DNA of 64,000 bases from Parabacteroides sp. (GCA_020026285.1 JAHHQS010000003.1:1-64000); one strand, 5' to 3'; shown: positions 27,327 to 39,197, counted from the first letter of the stretch. The notes: a model not told the origin generated them from the sequence alone. Numbers and translations: made by a program.

Positions 27327-28011
27327 TACGAGGATCTATATATTTTACAGCTTCTTTGAAACGACCGTAAGAGCCTTTTGCTTTTTCCAGTGCTTCGTTA
27401 GCATCCATACCCTTTTTAATCATATCCATGAATTTGCCAAGGTGAACAAATTCATAACCTATAACCTCATTGTCAGCGTCAAGAGCCATACGTGTACAAT
27501 AACCTTCAGCCATTTCCAAATAACGAGGACCTTTAGCTAATGTACCAAACATAGTACCAACCTGACTACGCAGACCTTTTCCTAAATCTTCCAAACCTGC
27601 ACCTACAGGCAAACCACCTTCAGAGAAAGCAGACTGTGTACGTCCATAAACGATTTGCAAGAACAATTCACGCATTGCAGTATTGATAGCGTCACAAACA
27701 AGGTCTGTATTTAATGCTTCCAAAAGAGTCTTTCCTGGAAGGATTTCTGAAGCCATTGCAGCAGAGTGAGTCATACCTGAACAACCAATAGTTTCAACAA
27801 GAGCTTCTTGAATAATACCTTCTTTAACATTCAATGTAAGTTTACATCCACCTTGTTGAGGTGCACACCAACCGATACCATGAGTTAAACCGGAAATGTC
27901 AGTAATCTGAGTAGATCTAACCCATTTCCCTTCTTCTGGAATCGGAGCGCAAGGATGGTTAGCGCCTTTTTTTACAACACACATGTGTTGAACTTCTTGA
28001 GAATAAATCAT
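27319..28011 (-). CDS. IscU/NifU-like iron-sulfur scaffold protein
   Basis: 230 aa. The central part CKLTLNVKEGIIQEALVETIGCSGM (Cys56, Cys77) resembles the N-terminal fold of NifU/IscU. Other cysteines are Cys11, Cys21, Cys49, Cys106 and Cys172. A classical IscU has about 130 residues; this one carries an extra N-terminal stretch (HPCAPIPEEGKWV, WCAPQQGG) and a C-terminal extension (about 130-230). No IscS, HscA or SufBCD gene is near. First gene of an operon with a small membrane protein and a GGGtGRT protein. A -7 box, TATATTTG, lies at 28074-28081. Scaffold function is an inference from fold-level similarity. Confidence 0.8.
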   Translation of the reverse strand: MIYSQEVQHMCVVKKGANHPCAPIPEEGKWVRSTQITDISGLTHGIGWCAPQQGGCKLTLNVKEGIIQEALVETIGCSGMTHSAAMASEILPGKTLLEALNTDLVCDAINTAMRELFLQIVYGRTQSAFSEGGLPVGAGLEDLGKGLRSQVGTMFGTLAKGPRYLEMAEGYCTRMALDADNEVIGYEFVHLGKFMDMIKKGMDANEALEKAKGSYGRFKEAVKYIDPRNE

Positions 28012-28073
28012 AATCGCTAATTTATTATATTAATGATAATAAAAATTTTATCGTGAACTATATTAATACACTG

Positions 28074-28105
28074 CAAATATAAGTGTTTTTATTCTTTTGC
28101 ACAAT
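28074..28105 (-). promoter_or_regulatory. Promoter of the IscU-like/GGGtGRT operon
   Basis: Minus strand ATTG (28105-28102), 20 bases, TATATTTG (28081-28074). The -33 element is one base away from TTTG. Start of transcription near 28067, about 56 bases ahead of the first gene. Confidence 0.6.
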
Positions 28106-28190
28106 AAAAAAACGCATATAACTTTTATCATATCTGAAAGTCTTTTCCCAACTATAATATATACTTCTTTTATATTCAATATATTGGTTA

Positions 28191-30203
28191 TTATACAATA
28201 TTGCTCTTATCAATTACAAGCAATTCGTTTTTACTGTCAGCCACGACTGTTATGAAACGTTCATATTCGCGAAGGACATCTGAAATAAGTTCCTCCTTAG
28301 TAAAATATTGTACATTATTCCCCCTTCTTCCATTATTATAATACGTAATAGGGATATAGACATCACTATTAAGAGTTTCAGGTATATTTTCTTCAGTAAT
28401 GATATATTCAGAAAGATCCTGAAGTTCAGCCATAACTCCATATTTAAAATTCAATATTTTATCATAAGGAATAAGTATCTCTATTGACAACAATCTGTCT
28501 TTATCTTTTGAAACGACAGCATTAACGCCCAATTGTTCCAATCTGTCTTTCAGTTCCATAAAAGCAGGTTCTACAACGTCTGTCATAAACAGACAGATAT
28601 CTTTCTTTTTGGGAAATGATATTATTTGGGACAATCTTTCTTTCCAATGGCTTCCATCCCAATTTTGACTACCATAAGGTAATTTGGTCCTTTTAAACTT
28701 CACATCTATATTCAAAGCCTTCCATAGGCAATAGCAAAGTAATAATATAACCAATCCAAAAGGTAATGCAGTCACTAAAAACATGGTTTGCAGAGCCTCC
28801 AACCCTCCTGTCCGCATAAGTGCTACTGTTACCGAAATCAATAATACTCCCCAAAATACTTTTTGCCACGATGGTGAATTTTCTTTGTTATTCGATGATA
28901 TACTATTCATCACCAGGATTCCTGAATCCGCAGAAGTAACAAAAAATATTGAGATCATGAAAATTGAAATTATGCTTAACAAGCGACTCATAGGAAGATA
29001 GTCAAAGAAAGCAAACAATAACTTTTCCGGAGTTTTTGCTAATGCAGATAACGCTCCATCAGCCACATTCTGATCCACCCAAATACCGCCATTACCAAAG
29101 ATGGTCATCCAAAAAAACACCAATAATGAAGGAACGATAATTACTCCCAGGCAAAACTCCCGAATAGTTCGACCTTTCGATATACGTGCAATAAAAAGTC
29201 CCACAAAAGGAGCCCACGAAATCCACCAAGCCCAAAACATAACAGTCCAGTCGGTAAACCAGGTGACGCCTTCTTCTTCAAATGCAAATGTATTAAATGT
29301 AAGATCGACAAATCTATTCAAATAATATCCAAGACCTTCACTGAAAGCATTCAAAAGGAAAATAGTTGGCCCAGCAAAAAGAAGGAACAACAATAATATG
29401 ATAGCAATACCCATATTGACTTCACTCAACATTTTCACTCCTTTATTCAAACCAAACAAAGCAGACATTATAGCCAGTGAAGTTACTATAACAAGTATGA
29501 CTACCTGTAATGGAAATGTTGACTCAGAAATAACTCCTATTGAAACCAAACCAGAACAAAGCTGCATCACTCCCAATCCTAAAGAGGTAGCTATTCCAAA
29601 AAAAGTACAACATAGCGCAAATATATCCACCATTGCACCAATCGGTCCATTGATCTTTTCTTTCAACAAAGGATAAAGACCACTTCTTATAGCTAAAGGC
29701 AATTTATACCGAAAAGAAAAATAAGCCAGAATCAACCCCATCACAGCATAAACAGCCCAGGCATGAAATCCCCAATGGAAGAAAGTGTAAAGCTGAGCTT
29801 CTTTTGCCTTATCAGCTGTATCAGACAAAGCAGGAAAAGCGTAATGAGACATAGGCTCCCCTATTCCATAGAACATAAGTCCAATTCCCATTCCTGCTGC
29901 GAAAAGCATAGAAATCCAAGAAAAGAAACTAAACTGAGGTTCCGAATTATCATCGCCTAAACGGATTCTTCCTTTTTCACTAAAAGCTAATAACAAAATA
30001 AACAACAGCAAAAGTGTAAATAACAGCACATAAGCCCAACTTAAATTTGTATATACAAAATTCTGACAATAAGAGAGAACTCTATTAGCCGATAAAGGAA
30101 AAATTCCACAAAACAGTGATAACAAGATCAACACCAATAAGCCTGGTATTCCTACAGATTTTGTAAAAGTGGATGGTAGTTTAAAATTTTTAAAATTAAC
30201 CAT
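28191..30203 (-). CDS. BCCT-family betaine/carnitine/choline transporter
   Basis: 670 aa from the start MVNFKNFKLPST, with 12 membrane helices. The family is clear from MGIGLMFYGIGEPMSHY (helix 3-4, including the glycine-rich stretch) and from WAWWISWAPFVGLFIARISKGRTIREF (the substrate Trp box and amphipathic helix). It carries quaternary-ammonium compounds such as glycine betaine or carnitine, driven by sodium or proton gradients. The C-terminal region beyond the last helix (about 120 residues) is cytoplasmic and longer than in BetP. The frame is open to 30341, but the extra 46 residues have no family match and the internal start fits the first helix. The substrate is not evident. Confidence 0.92.
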   Translation of the reverse strand: MVNFKNFKLPSTFTKSVGIPGLLVLILLSLFCGIFPLSANRVLSYCQNFVYTNLSWAYVLLFTLLLLFILLLAFSEKGRIRLGDDNSEPQFSFFSWISMLFAAGMGIGLMFYGIGEPMSHYAFPALSDTADKAKEAQLYTFFHWGFHAWAVYAVMGLILAYFSFRYKLPLAIRSGLYPLLKEKINGPIGAMVDIFALCCTFFGIATSLGLGVMQLCSGLVSIGVISESTFPLQVVILVIVTSLAIMSALFGLNKGVKMLSEVNMGIAIILLLFLLFAGPTIFLLNAFSEGLGYYLNRFVDLTFNTFAFEEEGVTWFTDWTVMFWAWWISWAPFVGLFIARISKGRTIREFCLGVIIVPSLLVFFWMTIFGNGGIWVDQNVADGALSALAKTPEKLLFAFFDYLPMSRLLSIISIFMISIFFVTSADSGILVMNSISSNNKENSPSWQKVFWGVLLISVTVALMRTGGLEALQTMFLVTALPFGLVILLLCYCLWKALNIDVKFKRTKLPYGSQNWDGSHWKERLSQIISFPKKKDICLFMTDVVEPAFMELKDRLEQLGVNAVVSKDKDRLLSIEILIPYDKILNFKYGVMAELQDLSEYIITEENIPETLNSDVYIPITYYNNGRRGNNVQYFTKEELISDVLREYERFITVVADSKNELLVIDKSNIV

Positions 30204-30411
30204 AAAGTAAAATGTTTTTGATTTTATATAATCCTTAGTTAAATAATATTTTTCGCACGTTTGCAATAAATAAACAAGCAAAAGAGTATTTTTGTTGAGA
30301 CCTACCAAGTGGCAGATACTTTTTTTACAGATTAAAACCACAACATTTCACTTCAGTATATATACTATACTCCTGGTAAAATTTAGTACTTATATTTTAT
30401 TCAAAAAGAAC

Positions 30412-30795
30412 TCAGCTATTTTTCCATATTCTATATTTTTCCAGTTCGGAACTGAATTCCCTTACCACGAAGACTATTAATGTAACATCATCTGTCAATC
30501 CTAATAAAGGAATCAAATCAGGTATGAAATCGATAGGAGAAACCAGATAAATCATAGCAGCAACCAAAACAAGCAAACTCTTGGCATTATAATTCTTATA
30601 TCGTCCACTTGCAATATCTTTAAAATAATCTATCACCAATAATACCCGATCTTTTACTTCAGACAAGCCTTCTCTTAAAACATAGTCATTAATCTTTGGA
30701 ATAAGATTTTTTATCAATTCAGGATTCTTGACATATATATCAGCCTTAGCCAACCATTTTTCCTTAAATTCAGCCAATAATCTATTTATATCCAT
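30412..30795 (-). CDS. YkvA-type membrane protein (DUF1232)
   Basis: 127 aa. The DUF1232 core is the segment VAAMIYLVSPIDFIPDLIPLLGLTDDVTLIVFV (about 75-108), with the family pattern SPIDFIPD. The N-terminal half is a charged helical region. Function is unknown for the family; in Bacillus a relative is called YkvA. It is upstream of the BCCT gene in the same direction but 208 bases away, so co-transcription is uncertain. Confidence 0.85.
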   Translation of the reverse strand: MDINRLLAEFKEKWLAKADIYVKNPELIKNLIPKINDYVLREGLSEVKDRVLLVIDYFKDIASGRYKNYNAKSLLVLVAAMIYLVSPIDFIPDLIPLLGLTDDVTLIVFVVREFSSELEKYRIWKNS

Positions 30796-30864
30796 AACTA
30801 TTAGTTTTTAAATGCGCATAACTTTTCTCTAAAGATAGTGATTATTTCAGTTACTACATACATA

Positions 30865-30913
30865 AATAAAAAATTCCCCAAGCTCTCTCTTTCGAAGAGA
30901 AACCTGGGGAATT
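30865..30913 (-). terminator. Terminator of the beta-galactosidase gene
   Basis: AATTCCCCA (30872-30880) and TGGGGAATT (30905-30913) with an inner GC/AG-rich loop that can extend the stem (CTCTCTTTCGAAGAG). The minus strand then reads TTTTTATTTATG. Confidence 0.88.
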
Positions 30914-30928
30914 ACATTCGTTATAATA

Positions 30929-34072
<3,144 letters not shown>

Positions 34073-34078
34073 TTAATA

Positions 34079-34102
34079 CAAAGTTATTTTATTACAAAGT
34101 TA
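34079..34102 (-). promoter_or_regulatory. Tandem -7 boxes (TAACTTTG) of the beta-galactosidase gene
   Basis: Two identical minus-strand TAACTTTG elements, 34079-34086 and 34095-34102, 16 bases apart; both fit TAnnTTTG. Neither has a clear -33 element. They would give leaders of about 42 and 58 bases. Confidence 0.5.
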
Positions 34103-34252
34103 CTGAATTTTATTCATACACCAGGACAGAAACCTATAACAAAATATCAGCAATCCAACGCTTTTAAACTCTAAGTCATACTCTTTTATAAAATTTTCTT
34201 CGCATAACTACAGACAAATTCAATCATTTTGATTTTCTGCTGTCAGATTTAT

Positions 34253-34283
34253 TTTGCATTCGTCAATTTTAAATTTATCTTTG
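34253..34283 (+). promoter_or_regulatory. Promoter of the HU-like gene
   Basis: TTTG (34253-34256), 19 bases, TATCTTTG (34276-34283): complete Bacteroidetes promoter. Start of transcription near 34290 places the whole 22-bp repeat array in the 5' leader. Confidence 0.8.
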
Positions 34284-34293
34284 TAAAGGATGA

Positions 34294-34413
34294 TTTTATC
34301 TTTCCACCTTGGTGGAAAGCTTGTTCCACTAACGTGGAAAGAGTGAACCACCGGAGTGGAAAGAATGTACCACCGGAGTGGAAAGAATGTACCACCAAGG
34401 TGGAAAGATAAAA
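34294..34413 (+). repeat. Five-unit, 22-bp-period palindromic repeat in a gene leader
   Basis: Five units of exactly 22 bases (34298-34319, 34320-34341, 34342-34363, 34364-34385, 34386-34407) each end in GTGGAAAG, and each holds a small dyad of the kind CCAC-N4-GTGG or CCAC-CGGA-GTGG. The outer 22 bases at each end (34294-34315 and 34392-34413) are perfect reverse complements. In RNA the leader could therefore close into a 22-bp stem around 76 bases with three internal hairpins. It starts about four bases after the predicted start of transcription and ends 42 bases before the HU-like gene. Confidence 0.85.
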
Positions 34414-34455
34414 GTATCGGTTAATCGGGAATAATATCTTAAACTTTTACAAAAC

Positions 34456-35067
34456 ATGAGCGCAATTTATGACTTCTACAAAAATCCAAATAATAAAAGT
34501 GGCGACAAGAAAACCAGTTATCATGCAAGAATTGTAACAAACCGAACAGTATCATCAGACGAACTAGCGACCAAAATCCATGCCCGCTGTTCCATGACGA
34601 CAGCCGATGTTAAAGGTGTTTTATCTTCTTTATCGGATGTCATAGTTCAGGAATTAAAAGATGGGAATCGTATCTATATCGAGGGATTAGGTTACTTGCA
34701 ACTGACTCTTTCATGCCCAAGTATTCAAAAAGAGAATGAAATCAAAGCACCATCCATTCAGATTAAATCGGTAGCATTCCGACCAGAGGCCAGATTGAAA
34801 GAACAGCTGAAAGATATTCATCTGAAGCGTGCAGAGGTTAAAAGTCATTCCAAAGAATATTCAGCGGAAGAAACAGACAAAATTATAACTGCTTATTTTG
34901 AAAACAATGATACCTTAACCCGCAATGAGTTTGAAAAGCTTTTCGGATATACCAGAACAACGGCCAACCGAAGGCTGAAAGAATTGGTCGATTCCCAGAA
35001 ACTTCATAATATCGGATTAAAACGTTTTCCTATTTATCAGCCTGTAAAAGGTTATTATGGGAAATAA
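34456..35067 (+). CDS. HU-like DNA-binding protein with winged-helix-like tail
   Basis: 203 aa. Residues about 1-125 are of the HU-like kind typical of Bacteroidetes (MSAIYDFYKNPN; MTTADVKGVLSSLSDVI; DGNRIYIEGLGYLQLTL), larger than the 90-residue HU of other bacteria. The C-terminal 70 residues (about 133-203, ETDKIITAYFENNDTLTRNEF; GYTRTTANRRLKELVDSQKLHN) look like a winged helix-turn-helix. The protein probably binds DNA as a chromosome-shaping or regulatory factor. A repeat of five palindromic 22-bp units lies directly upstream inside the leader, so self-regulation is plausible. The next gene, a 62-aa membrane protein, follows 46 bases later. Confidence 0.88.
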   Translation: MSAIYDFYKNPNNKSGDKKTSYHARIVTNRTVSSDELATKIHARCSMTTADVKGVLSSLSDVIVQELKDGNRIYIEGLGYLQLTLSCPSIQKENEIKAPSIQIKSVAFRPEARLKEQLKDIHLKRAEVKSHSKEYSAEETDKIITAYFENNDTLTRNEFEKLFGYTRTTANRRLKELVDSQKLHNIGLKRFPIYQPVKGYYGK

Positions 35068-35113
35068 GGTATCATAATACATAAATATTTCTGTACATAA
35101 ATATAAAAATCAA

Positions 35114-35302
35114 ATGGCTCGACGTAAATTAACAAACAGTCAGATTATCTGTCTAACCTTGTTGTGGGGATTTTTATGCTATCTCCTGCTTTCTGCCAGT
35201 AAAGAAATAACCGGAGAAACCGTATTTGCTATTATTGCATCCGCAATCATAGTGTTTGTTCCGATTTACAAAAACTTCAGAGGCAGAAACACTAACAAAT
35301 AG
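35114..35302 (+). CDS. Small two-helix membrane protein
   Basis: 62 aa. Two predicted membrane helices (about residues 11-28 and 35-53), a basic N-terminus (MARRKLTNSQ) and a basic end (FRGRNTNK). I recognise no family. It is 46 bases after the HU-like gene, has a normal start and base composition, and a frame with no competing gene. The helix arrangement suggests an inner-membrane protein of unknown role. A real but undescribed gene is likely. Confidence 0.6.
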   Translation: MARRKLTNSQIICLTLLWGFLCYLLLSASKEITGETVFAIIASAIIVFVPIYKNFRGRNTNK

Positions 35303-35363
35303 TAAGTATAACCAAACATAAAAAATTGTTTTGTTATTAAAAATCGATTTTATATATCATTTA

Positions 35364-35395
35364 TTTGTTTTGATAAAAAATAAAACATATCTTTG
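35364..35395 (+). promoter_or_regulatory. Promoter of gdhA
   Basis: TTTG (35364-35367), 20 bases, TATCTTTG (35388-35395). Start of transcription near 35402, leader about 59 bases. A textbook match. Confidence 0.85.
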
Positions 35396-35460
35396 CCATG
35401 TTTTTTGAGAAAAGGAACAAAGCTTAGTAATATAGTTGAATTTTATTAAAAAAAGACAAG

Positions 35461-36795
35461 ATGAAAGCAAGTGAAGTTTTAGACACACTGAAACGTAGAT
35501 TCCCGAATGAACCTGAATATCATCAGGCCGTTTCAGAAGTTTTAGGCACTATTGAAGAAGTTTACAACGAACATCCGGAATTTGAAAAAGCGAACTTGAT
35601 TGAACGTCTTTGCATTCCTGATAGAATCTTTACTTTCCGTGTCACATGGATGGACGACAAAGGTCAGATTCAAACAAATATGGGATATCGTATTCAGCAT
35701 AACAATGCTATTGGCCCGTATAAAGGTGGTATTCGCTTCCATGCTTCAGTAAACTTGTCTATTTTGAAATTCTTAGCGTTCGAACAGACATTCAAAAACT
35801 CTCTGACAACATTACCTATGGGTGGTGGTAAAGGAGGTTCAGACTTCAGTCCAAGAGGAAAGAGTAATGCTGAAATCATGCGTTTCTGTCAGGCGTTTGT
35901 TCTTGAATTATGGCGTCATATCGGTCCTGATACAGACGTTCCTGCCGGAGATATAGGTGTTGGTGGTCGTGAAGTAGCATATATGTACGGCATGTACAAA
36001 AAACTGGCACGCGAAAACACTGGTACTTTCACCGGTAAAGGTCTTGAATTTGGAGGTTCTCTGGTTCGTCCGGAAGCAACAGGTTATGGAAATGTATACT
36101 TCCTGCTTCAGATGCTGAAAACCCGTAACATCAACTTGAAAGGAAAAGTTGTTGCAGTATCTGGTTCTGGTAACGTAGCTCAATATACTGTAAAGAAATT
36201 GATTTCTTTAGGAGCCAAAGTGGTTACCATGTCTGATTCTGACGGTTATATCTATGATCCAGATGGTATTGATGAAGAAAAATTCGAATTCATTCAGGAA
36301 TTAAAGAACCTGTACCGTGGTCGTATTCGCGAATATGCAGAACATTACAATGTAAAATATGTTGCTGGCGCTCGTCCTTGGAATGAAAAGTGCGATATAG
36401 CCATGCCAAGTGCAACACAGAACGAATTGACAGGTGATGATGCTCGTGCCTTATTGGCAAATGGTGTAATAGCTGTTTCAGAAGGAGCAAACATGCCATC
36501 AACTCCTGAAGCTATCAGTGAATTCCTGAAAGCCAAGATTCTATATGCCCCAGGCAAGGCAGCTAATGCTGGTGGTGTTTCTGTATCAGGCTTGGAAATG
36601 ACACAGAATGCTCAGAAGTTAGGCTGGAGCAGTGAAGAAGTTGATGCAAAATTACAGAGCATCATGAAGAGTATTCACGAACAGTGTGTAAAATATGGCC
36701 AACAGGAAGACGGTTATATAAACTATGTGAAAGGTGCCAACATTGCCGGCTTTATGAAAGTAGCTAAAGCTATGATGGCTCAAGGTATCCTCTAA
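35461..36795 (+). CDS. gdhA: NADP-type glutamate dehydrogenase
   Basis: 444 aa, a hexameric type I enzyme length. It makes glutamate from 2-oxoglutarate and ammonia with a nicotinamide cofactor, a main ammonia-assimilation route in Bacteroidales. The active-site lysine is Lys124 in LPMGGGKGGSDF, with PYKGGIRFH upstream and DVPAGDIGVGGREVAYM next. The Rossmann segment is AVSGSGNVAQYTVKKL, with an acidic/serine region after it (MSDSDGYI) that fits NADP use better than NAD. The gene has its own promoter and a strong terminator and so is monocistronic. Confidence 0.96.
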   Translation: MKASEVLDTLKRRFPNEPEYHQAVSEVLGTIEEVYNEHPEFEKANLIERLCIPDRIFTFRVTWMDDKGQIQTNMGYRIQHNNAIGPYKGGIRFHASVNLSILKFLAFEQTFKNSLTTLPMGGGKGGSDFSPRGKSNAEIMRFCQAFVLELWRHIGPDTDVPAGDIGVGGREVAYMYGMYKKLARENTGTFTGKGLEFGGSLVRPEATGYGNVYFLLQMLKTRNINLKGKVVAVSGSGNVAQYTVKKLISLGAKVVTMSDSDGYIYDPDGIDEEKFEFIQELKNLYRGRIREYAEHYNVKYVAGARPWNEKCDIAMPSATQNELTGDDARALLANGVIAVSEGANMPSTPEAISEFLKAKILYAPGKAANAGGVSVSGLEMTQNAQKLGWSSEEVDAKLQSIMKSIHEQCVKYGQQEDGYINYVKGANIAGFMKVAKAMMAQGIL

Positions 36796-36864
36796 AAAAT
36801 TCATATAAAAAATTCTTTTCAGCACATATTCTATATATGTACTGATTGAAGTTATATATTCTTA

Positions 36865-36908
36865 AATATCCAAACTACAAAAAGATATCTGTAGTTTGGA
36901 TATTTTTT
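36865..36908 (+). terminator. Terminator of gdhA
   Basis: AATATCCAAACTACA (36865-36879) and TGTAGTTTGGATATT (36890-36904) pair over 15 bp with a 10-base loop, then TTTTATTTT. Confidence 0.92.
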
Positions 36909-37026
36909 ATTTTCCTTTTTTGTTTTTTCAATGTCTTTTCATGAATCTTTTCCTTATCTTAGCACAATAAATAAAAAAATCCGTCCGGATAAATAAAAAC
37001 GGATTTATAGATACTATTTAATATTT

Positions 37027-38457
37027 ATGGTAACAACGATACTTAAGAACTTATACTTTTCTTTTGTAGGAGAACCGGCTGATAACATTACAGAGCTTCC
37101 TTCTTCGGGTTCAAATAGAAGATACTTCCGTCTCAAAGGGAAACAGAACCTCATTGGTGTTAGCGGAACTTCTCCTGAAGAAAATCAAGCCTTTCTCTAT
37201 ATGGCAGAACATTTCAGAAAAAAAGGGCTACCAGTACCGGAAGTATTCTGTTCATCTGAGGATAATAAATTCTATTTGCAAGAAGATTTAGGAGATACTC
37301 TCTTATTCGACGCTATCGAAAAAGGACGAAAGAGTTGTGTTTTTGATGAAGAAGAAAGACTATTACTTCGAAAAACAATTCGCTTGTTACCTACAGTTCA
37401 ATTTGCCGGTGCTGATGGCTTTGATTTCAATCAATGTTATCCACAACCGGAATTTAATCACCGTTCTATCCTTTGGGATTTAAATTACTTTAAATATTGT
37501 TTTCTGAAAGCTACCGGACTGGAGTTTCAGGAAGACTATTTAGAAAATGATTTCCAGAAGATGGCTGACGTATTGCTCCGCAATTCTTCAGCAACTTTCA
37601 TGTACCGTGATTTTCAGTCACGAAATGTCATGATAAAGGACGGAGAGCCTTGGCTGATTGATTTCCAGGGAGGACGAAAAGGTCCGGTTTATTATGACGT
37701 TGCATCTTTCCTTTGGCAGGCTAAAGCCAAATACCCAGAGGAATTAAGAATGGAACTACTGCAAGACTATATTGATGCACTTAGTAAATATATGCCTGTT
37801 GATGAAAGATATTTCCTCAACCAATTAAGACATTTCGTACTATTCCGCACTCTACAAGTATTGGGCGCATACGGATTCAGAGGTTATTTCGAGAAAAAAC
37901 CTCACTTCATCCAAAGTGTTCCATTCGCCATCGAAAATCTAAGACAATTATTGAGATCAGATTATCCGGAATATCCTTATCTCTGTGAGATTTTACGAAA
38001 ACTAACTGACTTGAAACAATTCTCTGACGACATAAAAAAGCGTACACTGGAAGTACGTGTTATAAGTTTTGCTTACAAAAAAGGGATACCTAACGATCCG
38101 ACAGGTAATGGTGGCGGATTTGTATTCGACTGCCGTGCTATCAATAATCCGGGTAAATATGAAAGATATAATCATTTTACAGGATTAGATGAACCCGTTA
38201 TACATTTCCTTGAAGAAGATGGAGAAATCACCCAATTTCTAGAACACGTATATCATATTGTCGATGCTTCGGTAAAACGTTATATGGACAGAGGATTCAC
38301 AAATCTGAGTGTTTGCTTTGGCTGTACCGGAGGTCAGCATCGTTCCGTATATTCGGCACAGCATTTGTCTGAACATCTGAACAAGAAATTCGGAGTGAAA
38401 GTACACTTGACACATAGAGAACAAAACATAGAACAAACATTTGAATCAAACCTATGA
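37027..38457 (+). CDS. AmgK-like sugar kinase fused to a RapZ C-terminal domain
   Basis: 476 aa. Residues about 1-330 are an aminoglycoside-phosphotransferase-type kinase: catalytic loop YRDFQSRNVM (Arg194-Asp195, Asn200) and metal-binding Asp212 in LIDFQGG. AmgK, the anomeric MurNAc/GlcNAc kinase of peptidoglycan recycling, belongs to this fold. Residues about 340-470 match the C-terminal domain of RapZ, including FGCTGGQHRSVY (Cys433 to Ser440), the loop that in E. coli RapZ binds glucosamine 6-phosphate. Here there is no RapZ N-terminal ATPase. Its stop overlaps the start of a MurU-like nucleotidyltransferase by 4 bases (ATGA), which fits an AmgK-MurU recycling pathway. A function as a kinase gated by amino-sugar phosphate is an inference. 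Confidence 0.8.
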   Translation: MVTTILKNLYFSFVGEPADNITELPSSGSNRRYFRLKGKQNLIGVSGTSPEENQAFLYMAEHFRKKGLPVPEVFCSSEDNKFYLQEDLGDTLLFDAIEKGRKSCVFDEEERLLLRKTIRLLPTVQFAGADGFDFNQCYPQPEFNHRSILWDLNYFKYCFLKATGLEFQEDYLENDFQKMADVLLRNSSATFMYRDFQSRNVMIKDGEPWLIDFQGGRKGPVYYDVASFLWQAKAKYPEELRMELLQDYIDALSKYMPVDERYFLNQLRHFVLFRTLQVLGAYGFRGYFEKKPHFIQSVPFAIENLRQLLRSDYPEYPYLCEILRKLTDLKQFSDDIKKRTLEVRVISFAYKKGIPNDPTGNGGGFVFDCRAINNPGKYERYNHFTGLDEPVIHFLEEDGEITQFLEHVYHIVDASVKRYMDRGFTNLSVCFGCTGGQHRSVYSAQHLSEHLNKKFGVKVHLTHREQNIEQTFESNL

Positions 38458-39191
38458 AAGCACTAATTTTTGCAGCAGGCTTAGGGAATCGTTTGAAACC
38501 TATAACTGACACCATGCCTAAGGCTTTGGTTCCAGTCAATGGCACACCTATGCTTGAACATGTCATTCTTAAGCTAAAGAATTCAGGGTTTACTGATATT
38601 ACTATCAATATTCATCACTTCGGGCAACAGATTATCGATTTTCTGAAGGAAAAGAATAATTATGGAATTGATATTCACATATCAGATGAACGAGAATATC
38701 TGCTAGATACCGGAGGAGGAATCAAGCATGCTTCCACATTTCTGGAAGGAGATGAACCGTTCCTTGTTCATAATGTCGATATATTCTCAAATATCGATTT
38801 GAATGAACTTTACAACTATCATACTCAGAATAAAGCCTTGGCCACACTGTTAGTCAGTGAGAGAAAGACTTCCCGGTATTTATTGTTTAATAAAACCAAG
38901 CAACTTTGCGGCTGGATGAATCGTGAAACAGGTGAAGTCAAATCATATTATCCTTATTTTGACCCGGAGCAGTATCTGGCTTATGCTTTCAGTGGAATAC
39001 ATGTTATCTCCCCTGAAATATTTCGTTTGATGGAAGAATGGACCGGTAAGTTCTCGATTATTCAATTCTATCTTTCAATCTGTGCTAAAGCGAACATTCA
39101 TGCCTACGAAGTACCGGAACTAAAATTAATTGACGTAGGGAAAAAAGAAACTTTAATGCAGGCTGAACAGTGGCTTAAAGAAAACTTATAA
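38454..39191 (+). CDS. MurU-like sugar-phosphate nucleotidyltransferase
   Basis: 245 aa. An NTP-transferase of the hexose-1-phosphate kind: AAGLGNRLKPITDTMPKALVPV is the glycine-rich nucleotide loop with conserved Arg and Lys, followed by PMLEHVI. LLDTGGGIKHA near 80 and FLVHNVDIFSN near 103 (metal-binding Asp) are typical. MurU (MurNAc-1-P uridylyltransferase) is the closest functional match because the gene overlaps one for an AmgK-type kinase by ATGA. A glucose-1-P or mannose-1-P activity cannot be ruled out by eye. Six bases separate it from the next gene, so all three are in one unit. Confidence 0.8.
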   Translation: MKALIFAAGLGNRLKPITDTMPKALVPVNGTPMLEHVILKLKNSGFTDITINIHHFGQQIIDFLKEKNNYGIDIHISDEREYLLDTGGGIKHASTFLEGDEPFLVHNVDIFSNIDLNELYNYHTQNKALATLLVSERKTSRYLLFNKTKQLCGWMNRETGEVKSYYPYFDPEQYLAYAFSGIHVISPEIFRLMEEWTGKFSIIQFYLSICAKANIHAYEVPELKLIDVGKKETLMQAEQWLKENL

Positions 39192-39197
39192 AACAAT

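Noticed and set aside
30204..30341. Upstream start of the BCCT transporter
   Set aside because: The extra 46 residues have no family match and are followed by the typical N-terminus.
34229..34411. A 60-residue protein read through the repeat array
   Set aside because: Its second half merely translates the 22-base repeat units and it lies across the promoter; it resembles no known protein.
34294..34413. CRISPR array
   Set aside because: The units are contiguous, with no unique spacers, and each is itself palindromic; the period of 22 bases is too short and there are no cas genes.
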